A DNA stretch of 52,274 bases from CAZGCA01 sp964524145 (GTDB taxonomy: Bacteria; Hydrogenedentota; CAZGCA01), in NCBI GenBank assembly GCA_964524145.1, contig CAZGCA010000039.1, forward strand, positions 1-52,274, given 5' to 3'. Below the pieces are notes generated by a model, which saw nothing but the letters and a program-made list of their open reading frames with translations, did not search any database and had not been told where the DNA came from. The position numbers were made by a program, and so were the translations under genes. Each line of letters opens with the position of its first letter. The first letter of the stretch is position 1. Below are positions 36,587 through 45,565 of this stretch, in pieces.

Positions 36587-37171
36587 CTACTCCATCTCGA
36601 GCCGTTTCTTCAGCAATTCCTGTAAGTGCTGTCGCGCCCGCGAGATACGCGATTTGACCGTGCCAACCCTGCATCCCAGCACGGTTGCTATCTCGTGATA
36701 ATCGAGCCCATCAAACTCTCGCAGCACGATGATCTCCCGATGTGCAACGCTCAACTCCTCCAACACCTCGCAAAGAGCGGCCGATATCTCGTGCCGCGCT
36801 GCGATCGTGTCTGGTCTGTAGTTCTCGTCAGCAACTTCGCCACGCTGGGAATGCGGTTTCTTCCCAGTAGCAACTTCCAGCGGCTGCGTCTGACGTCTCG
36901 CCTGGTCCCTGAGCAGATTCAAACACAAGTTGCGCGCCACAGTGTAGAGCCATGTCGAGAACTTCGCTCTCGGCTTGAGTCTGTCCAGCGACCTGAAGAC
37001 TCGAACAAACGTCTCTTGCGCAACGTCCTCCGCGTCTTCATTGCTGCGCGTCATCCGGCGGCAGAAGCTATACACAGGCCCTTGATACCGCTTGACGAGC
37101 TGCTCAAACGCCCTGAGATCGCCTTCCCGGGACCGCTTGACAAGGTCCCAATCGGCGTCTACCGCTCTCAT
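36587..37171 (-). CDS. ECF-type RNA polymerase sigma factor
   Basis: 194 aa from the ATG at 37171. Region 2 shows NEDAEDVAQETFVRVFRSLDRL and FSTWLYTVARNLCLNLLRD; region 4 shows LSVAHREIIVLREFDGLDYHEIA and VGTVKSRISRAR. The arrangement is that of ECF sigma factors, with about 40 extra linker residues between the regions (GKKPHSQRGEVADEN). It is followed at once by its anti-sigma gene. A GTG 12 bases upstream is an alternative start. A minus-strand GGGGAACTTT at 37229-37220, about 50 bases before the ATG, may be a self-recognised -35 element, which would mean autoregulation; that is a guess. Confidence 0.92.
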   Translation of the reverse strand: MRAVDADWDLVKRSREGDLRAFEQLVKRYQGPVYSFCRRMTRSNEDAEDVAQETFVRVFRSLDRLKPRAKFSTWLYTVARNLCLNLLRDQARRQTQPLEVATGKKPHSQRGEVADENYRPDTIAARHEISAALCEVLEELSVAHREIIVLREFDGLDYHEIATVLGCRVGTVKSRISRARQHLQELLKKRLEME

Positions 37172-37357
37172 AAGCCGCCCCACAACATCTGCTGTTCTCT
37201 ATAACACCTAAGACTGAGGAAAGTTCCCCATCTGAGTCGACAGGAACAAGGCTTTCCGGGAACTCGTGAATCGGGCAGTCGGCACCACGGTGTCAGTGCT
37301 CTGATAAATGCGCACGTTGTGCATCCGAGACGGGGCAGGAACGACCGCTTCCGGAAC

Positions 37358-37999
37358 TTACTTCTCTTCTGCGGGAGTCTCCTGCAACTCCTCGTCAAAT
37401 ATGGTTGACTGCACCCGGATGCTGTTGAACGCGCTCAATATGCGTGCAATTCGCTCCCGCCCCTCTTGAAGGTTGTCAGCCAGCGTCAAGAGGCTCTTGT
37501 CCGAATATCGATCCGCCCGCTCGCAAAGCAATTCGTAGGCGTCCCCCATCGCATCGCGCACAGGACCCTCGATCAACATCGACGTCTCGATGGCAGCGGC
37601 GAGTTTCTCGGCCTCTCGCACCTTGCTCTCGAGTCGTTTGCGTTGGAGCACGCTTTTCACGCGAAGGGCAAGCTCCTCGCGCAGGCAGGGTTTTGTCAGG
37701 TAGTCATAGGCGCCCAGCCGCATAGCCTCGACGGCGGTATCGAGACTCGCATGCCCCGTGATCACGACAACCGGAACGTTCGGACACCTCTGCTGCAGAC
37801 GCCTCACCACTTCGATGCCGTCCATGCCGGGCAGCTTCAGATCGGTCAGCACAAAGTCGACCTCGCCCGAGGCAACTGTCTTCAGCATGGCCTCACCGCT
37901 TTCGAAGCAGACGACCTCGTACCCCTCGTCGGCCAATACTTCCCGGTACAGTTCGCGAAGCTCCGGATCGTCCTCAACGACAAACACTCGCACTTTCAT
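37358..37999 (-). CDS. Response regulator receiver protein with helical output
   Basis: 213 aa. A complete CheY-type receiver domain (1-120) carries VVEDDPE, the phospho-acceptor in FVLTDLKLPGMDG, VITGHAS and YDYLTKPC. The remaining 95 residues are helical with no DNA-binding domain seen, so output is probably by protein contact. No histidine kinase gene lies beside it. The ATG at 37999 has GAGG directly in front; a GTG at 38005 with GAGGG five bases upstream is equally possible. It lies 186 bases upstream of the ECF sigma gene on the same strand but may be a separate unit. Confidence 0.9.
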   Translation of the reverse strand: MKVRVFVVEDDPELRELYREVLADEGYEVVCFESGEAMLKTVASGEVDFVLTDLKLPGMDGIEVVRRLQQRCPNVPVVVITGHASLDTAVEAMRLGAYDYLTKPCLREELALRVKSVLQRKRLESKVREAEKLAAAIETSMLIEGPVRDAMGDAYELLCERADRYSDKSLLTLADNLQEGRERIARILSAFNSIRVQSTIFDEELQETPAEEK

Positions 38000-38378
38000 C
38001 CTCACAGTCCCTCAGTTCCGTATCTACAATGCGTTTCGCGAATATGATCCTACTAATCCGCACAGCAACATCGACCCAACCAATAGACTACTACCAACGA
38101 TGACCGCATGTCAACGCATCGAGGAGGACGGTCGAAGCAAACACAGCGTTCTTGATTCACCCTCCACCTCCGCATAGAATTGTGAATGTAGCCAAGGCTC
38201 GAGCAGTTATTTGACGGGTTGTTGACGTCCTGCCCGTCCCGACGAGGCAGCGGACTTCGCTGGACTGTGGAGGAAGGTGCCAAGTGACGACAAGATCAAG
38301 AGAAGAGTACCGGACGCAAAAACACTCTGCCAATACGATCCTTTCTCGGAGATGCTTTGGAACGCTTCCTGCTCTTAT

Positions 38379-38444
38379 TGATACCGCGGTAGCGGTATGA
38401 TTGCAAAGCCCCGGGTTGCGACGCGAAGCGGCGCTACCCGTGGT
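38379..38444. repeat. Left inverted REP of the IS200-like element
   Basis: Contains hairpin ACCGC-GGTA-GCGGT followed by GGGTTGCGACGCG and CGCTACCCGTGGTA. A near-identical reverse complement lies at 38996-39061, on the other side of the transposase gene. A further hairpin (ACCCC-GGT-AGGGGT) lies between this repeat and the gene start. The 38006-38378 stretch before it shows nothing recognisable. Confidence 0.85.
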
Positions 38445-38501
38445 AGGGGTAGCATACCATTTATTCCTACCCCGGTAGGGGTTGGATAACTGGAGGGCAA
38501 A

Positions 38502-38954
38502 ATGGGACACACCTACTACTCAGTATACGAACACATCGCGTTCAGCACAAAACACCGGGCAAAAACGTTGGATCCGGGTATCCAGCCCGAGTTGTTCGCG
38601 TATTTGGCGGGTGCGATCAAGAATCAAGAATGTTATGCTTTGATAGTCGGCGGTCACTTGGAACACGTCCATCTCTTGGTTAGGAAAACCAACACCATCC
38701 TTACCGGTCAACTGGTGAAAGAGATCAAACGAACGTCGTCGCGGTGGATGAAAAGCAAGAGGCCGGAATTGCGGAGTTTTCACTGGCAGAGCGGTTATGG
38801 TGCGTTTTCGGTGAGTTATTCCCTTTTGAACGGCGTCAAGAAGTACATATTGCAGCAGGCCGAACACCATAAGAAGATGACTTGGGAAGAGGAGTTCCGT
38901 CGACTGCTCAAGAAACACGGAATTCAATTTGACGAGAGGTTCTATCTGGATTGA
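38502..38954 (+). CDS. IS200-like Y1 (REP-associated) transposase
   Basis: 150 aa single-domain Y1 transposase. The HUH pair is HLEHVHLLV near residue 52-58, and the catalytic tyrosine is probably the one in VKKYILQQ near 119. The protein is complete and of normal length, and different from the 296-residue transposase in the defence operon. It is flanked by inverted double-hairpin repeats, which suggests a self-contained REP/transposase unit of about 680 bases. The ATG at 38502 has TGGAGGG upstream. Such enzymes act on single-stranded hairpin ends. Confidence 0.9.
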   Translation: MGHTYYSVYEHIAFSTKHRAKTLDPGIQPELFAYLAGAIKNQECYALIVGGHLEHVHLLVRKTNTILTGQLVKEIKRTSSRWMKSKRPELRSFHWQSGYGAFSVSYSLLNGVKKYILQQAEHHKKMTWEEEFRRLLKKHGIQFDERFYLD

Positions 38955-38995
38955 CGTATGCAACCCTTCCAGGATTCAGATGTTGTATGTTCTCG

Positions 38996-39061
38996 TACCA
39001 CGGGTAGCGCTGCTTCGCGTCGCAACCCGAGGCTTGGAAATCTAACCGCTGCCGCGGTTTC
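38996..39061. repeat. Right inverted REP of the IS200-like element
   Basis: Reverse-complement partner of 38379-38444; the stretch TACCACGGGTAGCGC is exact and the remainder differs at scattered positions. The rest of the 39062-39310 gap holds nothing recognisable. Confidence 0.85.
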
Positions 39062-39316
39062 GTTCCACGCTGAACCGCTGCAACGTCTCACAGGTGAATG
39101 CTTTCCCTATCCGAAGGTCCTCTCAACGGAAGAGAAGCTTCATGGAGTAGGCGAGGCGTTGCGGGGCCATGACATGTTTTCATGCATTTAGGCACTCACA
39201 TGCCGCGCTGTGGACAGGAGGGGTCGTGCTAAGTCTCCCGCATACCCACGTTCCAAGGGCTGGCTCCGCGCAGCCCGCGATTCCTTTCCGTTTCGCGTTT
39301 CATAGGCAGAAAGTCC

Positions 39317-39345
39317 TTGACAGAGGGCCCGTACATCTCTATAAT
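39317..39345 (+). promoter_or_regulatory. Consensus sigma70 promoter for the ABC ATPase-galK operon
   Basis: Perfect TTGACA and TATAAT with a 17-base spacer. The leader is about 55 bases and contains CAGGAGGA before the ATG at 39408. Confidence 0.85.
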
Positions 39346-39407
39346 CAAATGCACTTGTGCAAGAAATCGGGAGGGTGATTCCCTCAGATATCCAGGAGGA
39401 AGCGCAT

Positions 39408-40520
39408 ATGGCACGCGTGGAACTTAGAAACGTTAAGAAGGTGTTTCCGCCGGACGTGGTTGCCGTCGCGGAGGCCAGCCTCGAAGTAAAAGACAAGGAG
39501 TTCCTCGTACTCGTGGGGCCCTCCGGGTGCGGCAAGTCAACGACGCTGCGCATGATAGCCGGACTCGAAGAGGCTACCGAGGGGGAAATATATATCGGCG
39601 ACCAGTTGGTCAACGATGTCCCGCCGAAGAACCGCGACATCGCCATGGTGTTCCAGAACTACGCTCTCTACCCGCACATGACGGTCTACAAGAACATGGC
39701 GTTCGGCTTGATGCTGCGAAAGTACAAGAAGGCCGATATCAAAGCGCGCGTACAGGAGGCTGCTCGAATACTCAATATCGAACACTTGCTCGACCGCAAA
39801 CCGAAAGCGCTCTCCGGCGGCGAGAGGCAGCGTGTCGCGGTCGGCCGTGCCATAGTAAGAAAGCCGAAGGTGTTCCTTTTTGACGAACCGCTGAGCAATC
39901 TTGACGCAAAGCTGCGCGTTCAGATGCGCACCGAGATCAGCAAGCTCCATCACCGGCTCGAAGCGACTATGATCTACGTCACCCACGACCAAACCGAAGC
40001 GATGACCATGGGCGACAGGATCGTTGTCCTGAAGGACGGTCACATACAGCAAATAGACGATCCGCTTGCCCTTTACGGCCAGCCCAAGAACAGGTTCGTG
40101 GCAGGGTTTATCGGGAGCCCGCCGATGAACTTCATGGACGGCACGCTGACCAGGAAAGACGGGAACATCTGCTTCGATGAAGGTTCGTTCCTGGTGCGTG
40201 TGTCCCGCGACCAGAAGGCAATGCTCGAGCCTTACGTTGGGAAGAAGGTTTTCTTCGGCATCAGGCCGGAGGATATTCGCGAGTGCTCGTCCCCGGAAGA
40301 ATGCCCGCCCGACACGACAGTCAAGGCCAGTATCGAGGTCGTTGAACCCTTGGGAAACGAGATCGTCCTCTACATGGCGACCAAGTTCAACACGTTCGTT
40401 GCCCGCGTCGCAACTGAGCAAGCACCCCGGGTCGACGAGGTGCGGCTGATGGGGTTGGACATGGAAAAGGCGCACTACTTCGACGTTGAAACCGAGAAGA
40501 ACCTCACTGAGACGCACTGA
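39408..40520 (+). CDS. Sugar ABC transporter ATP-binding protein (MalK/UgpC/MsmK type)
   Basis: 370 aa ATPase of carbohydrate importers (CUT1). Walker A is GPSGCGKSTT, the signature is LSGGERQRVAVGRA, Walker B is VFLFDEPLSNLDA and the switch is THDQTEAMTMGD. A C-terminal MalK-type regulatory domain (about 240-370, FGIRPEDI) is complete. No permease or binding-protein gene lies beside it, so it may energise several importers, as MsmK does. It is followed by galK nine bases after the stop, linking sugar uptake and galactose use. Confidence 0.93.
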   Translation: MARVELRNVKKVFPPDVVAVAEASLEVKDKEFLVLVGPSGCGKSTTLRMIAGLEEATEGEIYIGDQLVNDVPPKNRDIAMVFQNYALYPHMTVYKNMAFGLMLRKYKKADIKARVQEAARILNIEHLLDRKPKALSGGERQRVAVGRAIVRKPKVFLFDEPLSNLDAKLRVQMRTEISKLHHRLEATMIYVTHDQTEAMTMGDRIVVLKDGHIQQIDDPLALYGQPKNRFVAGFIGSPPMNFMDGTLTRKDGNICFDEGSFLVRVSRDQKAMLEPYVGKKVFFGIRPEDIRECSSPEECPPDTTVKASIEVVEPLGNEIVLYMATKFNTFVARVATEQAPRVDEVRLMGLDMEKAHYFDVETEKNLTETH

Positions 40521-40529
40521 GCGATCCGG

Positions 40530-41702
40530 ATGGCAGTCGATCTCGGCAACATCCTTTCCAAGTATCAAGAGGTCTTTGGCCACCCGCCACGCCTGGCCGT
40601 ATCGGCACCCGGCAGAGTAAACCTCATCGGGGAGCACACCGACTACAACGAAGGGTTTGTTCTTCCTGTCGCCATCGATTTTGACACGAAAATCGTCGCT
40701 TCCCTCAGAGACGATACTCTTGTGTTTGCGTATGCCGCGAACCTTGACGAAGAGGCGTCATTCGACACGGCAGAGATACATTACTCCGAGAAACACCGTT
40801 GGATAAACTATGTCGCCGGCACAATCCTTATGGCGCAGCAGGCAGGGATGTCGTGCCCCGGACTCAATATCTTGATAAGGGGCGATATTCCCATCGGGGC
40901 AGGGCTCAGCAGCTCGGCCTCGATCGAGATGGCGGTCCTGAAGTTGGCCGAGATTGCCTGCGGGAAGGCGCTTCCCGGACCGGAAGCGGCCATGTTGGGT
41001 CGGCGGGCCGAAAACCAGTTCGTCGGCGTGCAGTGCGGCATAATGGACCAGTTCATATCGCGTATGGCGCAACGAGATCACGCTCTTTTCCTGGACTGCC
41101 GTTCCCATGAGTACCGTCAGGTTCCGTTACCGTTTACGGACTACAACATACTGATATGCGATACGCGCGTTGAACGCAAGCTCGAGTCGTCGAAGTACAA
41201 CGAGAGGGTAGGGGAGTGCGGTGAGGGTTCATCGGTTATCGCCGCGACCATGGGCAAAGAAATCTCTTCGTTGCGTGACGCGAGCCCTGACGACCTGAAG
41301 CGTGCCGAGCCGGACATGCTGCCGGAGGTAGCCCGAAGGTGCCGACATGTGATCTCGGAGAACGGCCGGGTCATCGAGTCCGTGGCGGCACTCGAGCAGA
41401 ACGATATGGCCCGGTTCGGTAAGTTGCTCTATGAGTCACACGCGAGCCTCAAGGACGACTACGAGGTCTCGTGCCGCGAACTCGACGTGATGGTCGAGGC
41501 TGCCAGCGAATGCGACGGTGTTATCGGCGCACGAATGACGGGCGCCGGGTTCGGCGGCTGCGCGATCGCCGTCGTCAAGGACGAACACGTCTCGGAGTGT
41601 GCGGAGCGAATCCGTACGAGATACCAGGAAACCACCGGGATTGAGCCCGCTGTTTACGCGTGCGAGACGTCCGACGGTGCACGGCAATTGGACGTCGAAT
41701 AG
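40530..41702 (+). CDS. galK: Galactokinase
   Basis: 390 aa GHMP kinase that phosphorylates galactose at C1 (Leloir pathway). The signature GRVNLIGEHTDYNEG, the ATP motif GAGLSSSAS and the C-terminal GARMTGAGFGGCAIA are all intact. Length is typical. It is coupled to the upstream ABC ATPase gene; no strong ribosome site of its own is seen. galT and galE are not in the window. Confidence 0.96.
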   Translation: MAVDLGNILSKYQEVFGHPPRLAVSAPGRVNLIGEHTDYNEGFVLPVAIDFDTKIVASLRDDTLVFAYAANLDEEASFDTAEIHYSEKHRWINYVAGTILMAQQAGMSCPGLNILIRGDIPIGAGLSSSASIEMAVLKLAEIACGKALPGPEAAMLGRRAENQFVGVQCGIMDQFISRMAQRDHALFLDCRSHEYRQVPLPFTDYNILICDTRVERKLESSKYNERVGECGEGSSVIAATMGKEISSLRDASPDDLKRAEPDMLPEVARRCRHVISENGRVIESVAALEQNDMARFGKLLYESHASLKDDYEVSCRELDVMVEAASECDGVIGARMTGAGFGGCAIAVVKDEHVSECAERIRTRYQETTGIEPAVYACETSDGARQLDVE

Positions 41703-41756
41703 CGTCTAGCTTGTTAGGACTACGAATCTGTTGATCCGGTGGGACGCGAGATCCGG

Positions 41757-42728
41757 TCAGAAACCCAAATCTTCGGGTATCTTCTTCTCGTACACCTCGA
41801 CGGCGTACTTCTCGCGCAACTCGCTAATCAGCTTCGGATACTCTGAGCGCACTTTCAAGCCCTGAACCTGGCCACCGACCTGATCCCGAACACTCTCGAG
41901 AGGAGCGACCTGGCTCTCACGACTGTCGACAAGCTGCAGTATGTCGTAGCCTCTCGTTCCGCGGATCGGCCCGATAACGTCATTTATCGCTGCCTCAGAA
42001 AGGGGCCGCGCAACCTCGGGCCTCAACTGCATCACCGGCAGAAAACGTGGTATCTCCTGCGCGTTTTCGGGCCCTCGCTCTTTGGCCACTTCGGCCATCA
42101 GATCCGAGAACGGCGTGCCCGCCTGCAGCTTGTCGAGAATCTTCTCCGCCGATTCTTGGTCCGGCACGGTCATGTAGCGCATCCTGATCATCTGCGGCAC
42201 GCGGAAATTCTCTTTGTTCTGCTCGTAGTAGCTTGCGATCTCTTGGTCCGACACTTCCAACCTCGGTTCCAGCAGGCGTCTCTGGACTATGTTCAGTCTG
42301 ATCTGCTCCTCGATTCGTTTCCGCTGCCCCTCAACGTCCATATGCTCGTGACTTCCTCCCTCTCCCTCCTCCATGCCGAAATCCTCGAACATCTCCGGGG
42401 CCGGTTGAGCTTGTTCCCACTTCTCGACCTCTGCATTGACCTGCTCTTCCGGAGCCTCGATCCCCAGCGCATCGGCCTCTTTCAAAAAGACACGCCGTGC
42501 TATCATCTGGTCAAGCAGCTTGAGCTTGTCCGCACGGGCAGTCAGTCGGGTTCTCGTGTGAAAGTCTTGAACGCCCGAGATCTCTTGGTCGAGAGCGCCC
42601 AGCCGTATACTGTCTTCACCGACCTTCGCTATCTTTGTCAACGACTCGTCACGGACCATACCGCAACTGAACGACACTGCAACGAGCATCGAAACTAGTA
42701 CAACGGCACAAAGCCTCGAATTCATCAT
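41757..42728 (-). CDS. SurA/PrsA-like peptidyl-prolyl isomerase (PPIC type)
   Basis: 323 aa. A hydrophobic signal segment (about 5-20) ends in VSFSCGM; the cysteine could be a lipidation site, though the lipobox is imperfect. A SurA-like N-terminal helical part (about 40-150) includes a charged acidic loop with GMEEGEGGSHEHMD, and a parvulin domain (about 165-265) shows IRMRYMTVPDQESAEKIL and GTRGYDILQLVDSRE. It is probably an envelope foldase. The ATG at 42728 has GGGAGGA six bases upstream. Confidence 0.82.
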   Translation of the reverse strand: MMNSRLCAVVLVSMLVAVSFSCGMVRDESLTKIAKVGEDSIRLGALDQEISGVQDFHTRTRLTARADKLKLLDQMIARRVFLKEADALGIEAPEEQVNAEVEKWEQAQPAPEMFEDFGMEEGEGGSHEHMDVEGQRKRIEEQIRLNIVQRRLLEPRLEVSDQEIASYYEQNKENFRVPQMIRMRYMTVPDQESAEKILDKLQAGTPFSDLMAEVAKERGPENAQEIPRFLPVMQLRPEVARPLSEAAINDVIGPIRGTRGYDILQLVDSRESQVAPLESVRDQVGGQVQGLKVRSEYPKLISELREKYAVEVYEKKIPEDLGF

Positions 42729-42860
42729 CTTTATCCTCCCATGAATGCCCACAGCTTTGACGAAACTACTATACCATGCGGAGCAGCCGGCATACAAGAA
42801 TCACGAGCCGTTTTTGCACGGCGAGCCAGTGGCAACCAACTCGTCTCCTCCGGCGCCAGG

Positions 42861-43196
42861 CTAGCCGGATTCCCCACCAAAGGTGAGTGATTGCCCTCCA
42901 AACAGACTGTTTTGTATTTGTTGACGCGAGCGACGCAGTCGCATGACAGCCAATCGCCACACAAGCGCACCAACACCGGTACGTCCCGCAGGGACGGCTG
43001 AAAATAGCCCAGGAGTTCACTCCTGGGGGAGCGGTGTAACGCAACGAGTGTTTAGTCCCGTCGGGACGGCTGAACCCGCTGTTGGGTGGCGCTTGTTTCA
43101 GTCGTCCCTATGGGACTCGCTTGGCTGGGCGGGGTGTGCACTTGATCCCAGGAATGAATTCCTGGGCTACTATCGGTCGTCCCCTACGGGACGGTT
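42861..43196. repeat. Palindrome cluster, copy 1 (upstream of the ars operon)
   Basis: Includes CGTCCCGCAGGGACGG, CCCAGGAGTTCACTCCTGGG, GTCCCGTCGGGAC, CCCAGGAATGAATTCCTGGG and CGTCCCCTACGGGACG. Bases from about 42888 to 43113 recur in the same orientation at 52007-52232. These hairpin types are abundant in planctomycete-like genomes. It occupies most of the 785-base gap between the PPIC gene and arsR. Confidence 0.85.
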
Positions 43197-43439
43197 CCCT
43201 ACGGGCAAAGTGAAGCATTTGCCAAATGTCTTGTTCTCGAATGTTCTTTCGGTGAGAAATGGTGGCCAGCACTTTGACGCTCGCCTTACGATCCTGCATG
43301 TGAAAAGGGGAGGGGAGGTGTGCTTTGACGGCACGGCTATCCCGAAAGCACCGCAGATGCGATGACAGGGTCGGATCATGGAGCAATGCAGCGAAACTGC
43401 AACGGTCAATGATGTTCCGCGAACTCCGATATTCTCAGC

Positions 43440-43468
43440 TTGACAAACGCGGGCACCCGTTGTATAAT
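43440..43468 (+). promoter_or_regulatory. arsRp: Perfect sigma70 promoter of the ars operon
   Basis: TTGACA, exactly 17 bases, TATAAT. Start point near 43475, inside the palindromic operator. Confidence 0.9.
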
Positions 43469-43469
43469 G

Positions 43470-43489
43470 ATATTGAGATATGCGAATAT
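43470..43489. promoter_or_regulatory. Candidate ArsR operator
   Basis: ATATTGAGATATGCGAATAT: arms ATATT and AATAT frame an AT-rich centre, directly overlapping the predicted start point. Position and AT-rich palindromy fit ArsR/SmtB-family operators. Confidence 0.6.
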
Positions 43490-43513
43490 GGACATGACAG
43501 CAGGAGGATCGAA

Positions 43514-43912
43514 ATGAGACAGTTGGTGCAGGCTCTCAAAGCTGTGAGCGACCCAACCCGGTTGCGCATGATCAAGCTGTTGCAGGTTAGAGAACTCTGT
43601 GTGTGCCAGCTTATGCAGGTGCTGGATATGCGCCAATCCCGGGTGTCGCGCCATCTCGCCATACTGCGGGAGGCCGGATTGGTGTCGGACAGTCGCGACG
43701 GCCAGTGGGTAACATACTCCCTCGATCATGAAAGCTTCAATGATTACTCGATACCCGTTCTGGAGTTTCTCGCCGGCGTCGCGGAAGACGAGAAAACGAC
43801 CTTGCGGGACCGAGCCGCGCTGACGAAAGCCGCGCGAGTAGGACCCAACACGTGCACGGGACGCACGGCTACTGGTGTGGCAAACAGGGTTAAGGCTCTA
43901 GCCCGAGGTTAA
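43514..43912 (+). CDS. arsR: ArsR-family arsenic-responsive repressor
   Basis: 132 aa winged-helix repressor. The arsenite-binding helix ELCVCQL (Cys29, Cys31) is the classical ArsR site, followed by the recognition helix MRQSRVSRHLAIL. Binding of As(III) releases it from the operator. The ATG at 43514 has AGGAGG seven bases upstream; the frame is open further up across the promoter but that part is not protein. First gene of a seven-gene unit. Confidence 0.94.
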   Translation: MRQLVQALKAVSDPTRLRMIKLLQVRELCVCQLMQVLDMRQSRVSRHLAILREAGLVSDSRDGQWVTYSLDHESFNDYSIPVLEFLAGVAEDEKTTLRDRAALTKAARVGPNTCTGRTATGVANRVKALARG

Positions 43913-43925
43913 GGGGTTCGAACAT

Positions 43926-45233
43926 ATGCGCAAGGAGTTGAAGGTTCTCGCCGCTCTTGTCGGCGTGTTCGTCGCAGCGTACTTTCTGCCTTTGGGCAAC
44001 CCGAAGGTCAGGGAAGCTATACTGGAAGCGTTCAAGCTGCTTCAGTGGTATGCCAGGAATCATACGTTGGCCTGCGTAGTGCCGGCGCTCTTCATAGCGG
44101 GTGGCATAATCACGTTTCTCTCCCAAGGCTCGGTGATGCGCTACTTGGGTCCACGAAGCAACAAAGTGGCGGCATACGCGGTCGCCTCCGTCTCGGGAAC
44201 GATACTTGCCGTTTGTTCCTGCAGCGTTCTGCCTATGTTTGCCGGGATCTACCGTCTTGGCGCCGGCCTGGGCCCCGCAACAGCGTTCCTGTACTCCGGC
44301 CCCGCGATAAACGTTCTCGCGGTATTTCTGACCGCCCGGGTCCTGGGTTTCTCGCTCGGTGTTGCGCGTGCCGTCGGCGCCGTGGGGTTCGCATGCGTCG
44401 TCGGGCTCCTGATGGCAGCGCTTTTCCGAAGAGAGGAACGGAACAAGGTGGAAGCGGCTCTGCAGGTACCACCGCCTGAGGAACCGAGGCGGCCGCTGTG
44501 GCAAACAGCCTTGTTCTTTGTCTGCATGATCGCGTTCCTCGTCTTCAGCGACTGGTACAACCCGGGTGACGTCGTCGTACGGACCCGCAACGGCGACGAG
44601 TTTCAAGCGGTCACTCTCCAGGAGATGAGAGACGAGATAGTATTCCAGCTCAAGGAGGACTGGCAGGGCACGCCGTCGAGCACGAAAGTGACGCTCAAGA
44701 AGACCGATATCGCCGAAACGGTAGAGGCCAACACCTGGGTAATAGCCGTCCACCACATGAAATGGTACCTGGCGGGCCTCATGGGTCTTGCCGTTCTCCT
44801 TATGGTATGGAGATGGTTCGAGAAGCATGAAGTTAAAGAGTGGTTGGACAACACGTGGGAGTTCGCCAAACTGCTTGTCCCGCTCCTGTACGGGGGAGTC
44901 TTCGTGGTGGGATTTATCGGCACACTGCTGCCGGAAGAGCATGTTGCCCGATTGGTCGGCGACAATTCCGTCCGCTCGAACCTGGTGGCAAGCATGATAG
45001 GTGCGTTTTGGTATTTCGCGACCCTTACCGAGATACCCATCACAGAAACATTGATGAAGCTCGGCATGCACCAGGGACCGGTGCTTGCCCTGCTCCTGGC
45101 AGGCCCCGCGCTTTCGCTTCCGAACATGCTCGTAATCGGCAAGGTGATGGGATGGCGGAAAACTTTGGTGTTCTGCGCGATCATTGTCGTCATAAGCACG
45201 TTCGTCGGGACGACGTACGGGCTTATTGCATGA
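43926..45233 (+). CDS. ArsP-like (DUF318/permease) membrane transporter
   Basis: 435 aa with about eight to ten membrane helices in two halves separated by a hydrophilic loop (about 175-280). The cysteine motif CSCS (97-100) in a helix followed by VLPMFAGIYR is the hallmark of the ArsP/SO_0444 permease family; the second half has LTEIPITETLMKLG and GPALSLPNML. ArsP exports trivalent organoarsenicals such as methylarsenite and aromatic arsenicals. It follows arsR by 13 bases. The substrate is inferred from context. Confidence 0.85.
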   Translation: MRKELKVLAALVGVFVAAYFLPLGNPKVREAILEAFKLLQWYARNHTLACVVPALFIAGGIITFLSQGSVMRYLGPRSNKVAAYAVASVSGTILAVCSCSVLPMFAGIYRLGAGLGPATAFLYSGPAINVLAVFLTARVLGFSLGVARAVGAVGFACVVGLLMAALFRREERNKVEAALQVPPPEEPRRPLWQTALFFVCMIAFLVFSDWYNPGDVVVRTRNGDEFQAVTLQEMRDEIVFQLKEDWQGTPSSTKVTLKKTDIAETVEANTWVIAVHHMKWYLAGLMGLAVLLMVWRWFEKHEVKEWLDNTWEFAKLLVPLLYGGVFVVGFIGTLLPEEHVARLVGDNSVRSNLVASMIGAFWYFATLTEIPITETLMKLGMHQGPVLALLLAGPALSLPNMLVIGKVMGWRKTLVFCAIIVVISTFVGTTYGLIA

Positions 45234-45265
45234 ACGGTTACTGGAGAATCCAGAGAGGAGCGGCG

Positions 45266-45496
45266 ATGAAGAAGATTCAGATTCTCGGGACGGGATGCCC
45301 GAAATGCCGGAAGCTTATGAAGAACGCCGAACAGGCCGTCACAGAGTCGGCGATGGACTGTGAGATCGAAAAGATCACTGACATTAACGAGATAATGAGC
45401 TTCGGTGTGATGATGACGCCGGCACTGGTCGTTGATGGAGAAGTGAAGGCGACGGGAAAAGTACTCAGCCCGGACCAGATAAAACAGCACCTGTGA
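45266..45496 (+). CDS. Small thioredoxin-fold protein (redox-active disulfide protein 2 type)
   Basis: 76 aa with CPKC at 11-14 and the cis-proline region MMTPALVVDGEV. It belongs to the minimal thioredoxin family (TIGR00412) often coded next to ArsP-like permeases; it may correspond to the small thioredoxin called ArsE in arsEFG operons, which I cannot confirm. Likely cytoplasmic; it could reduce or carry arsenic or pass electrons to the permease. AGAGGAG lies six bases before the ATG. Confidence 0.85.
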   Translation: MKKIQILGTGCPKCRKLMKNAEQAVTESAMDCEIEKITDINEIMSFGVMMTPALVVDGEVKATGKVLSPDQIKQHL

Positions 45497-45565
45497 TGGG
45501 GCAGGCCGTCCAAAATGGCACATGACAGCTGTTCGAGACAATGTCGAAAAGAAGGGAGAAGAACG

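Noticed and set aside
43130..43340. Small coding frames in the palindrome cluster before arsR
   Set aside because: Frames arise from palindromes, have no ribosome sites and no similarity to known proteins.
43890..45071. 393-codon minus-strand frame across the ArsP-like gene
   Set aside because: Its translation is rich in His, Arg and Gln with no domain, and the plus strand encodes a clear membrane protein.
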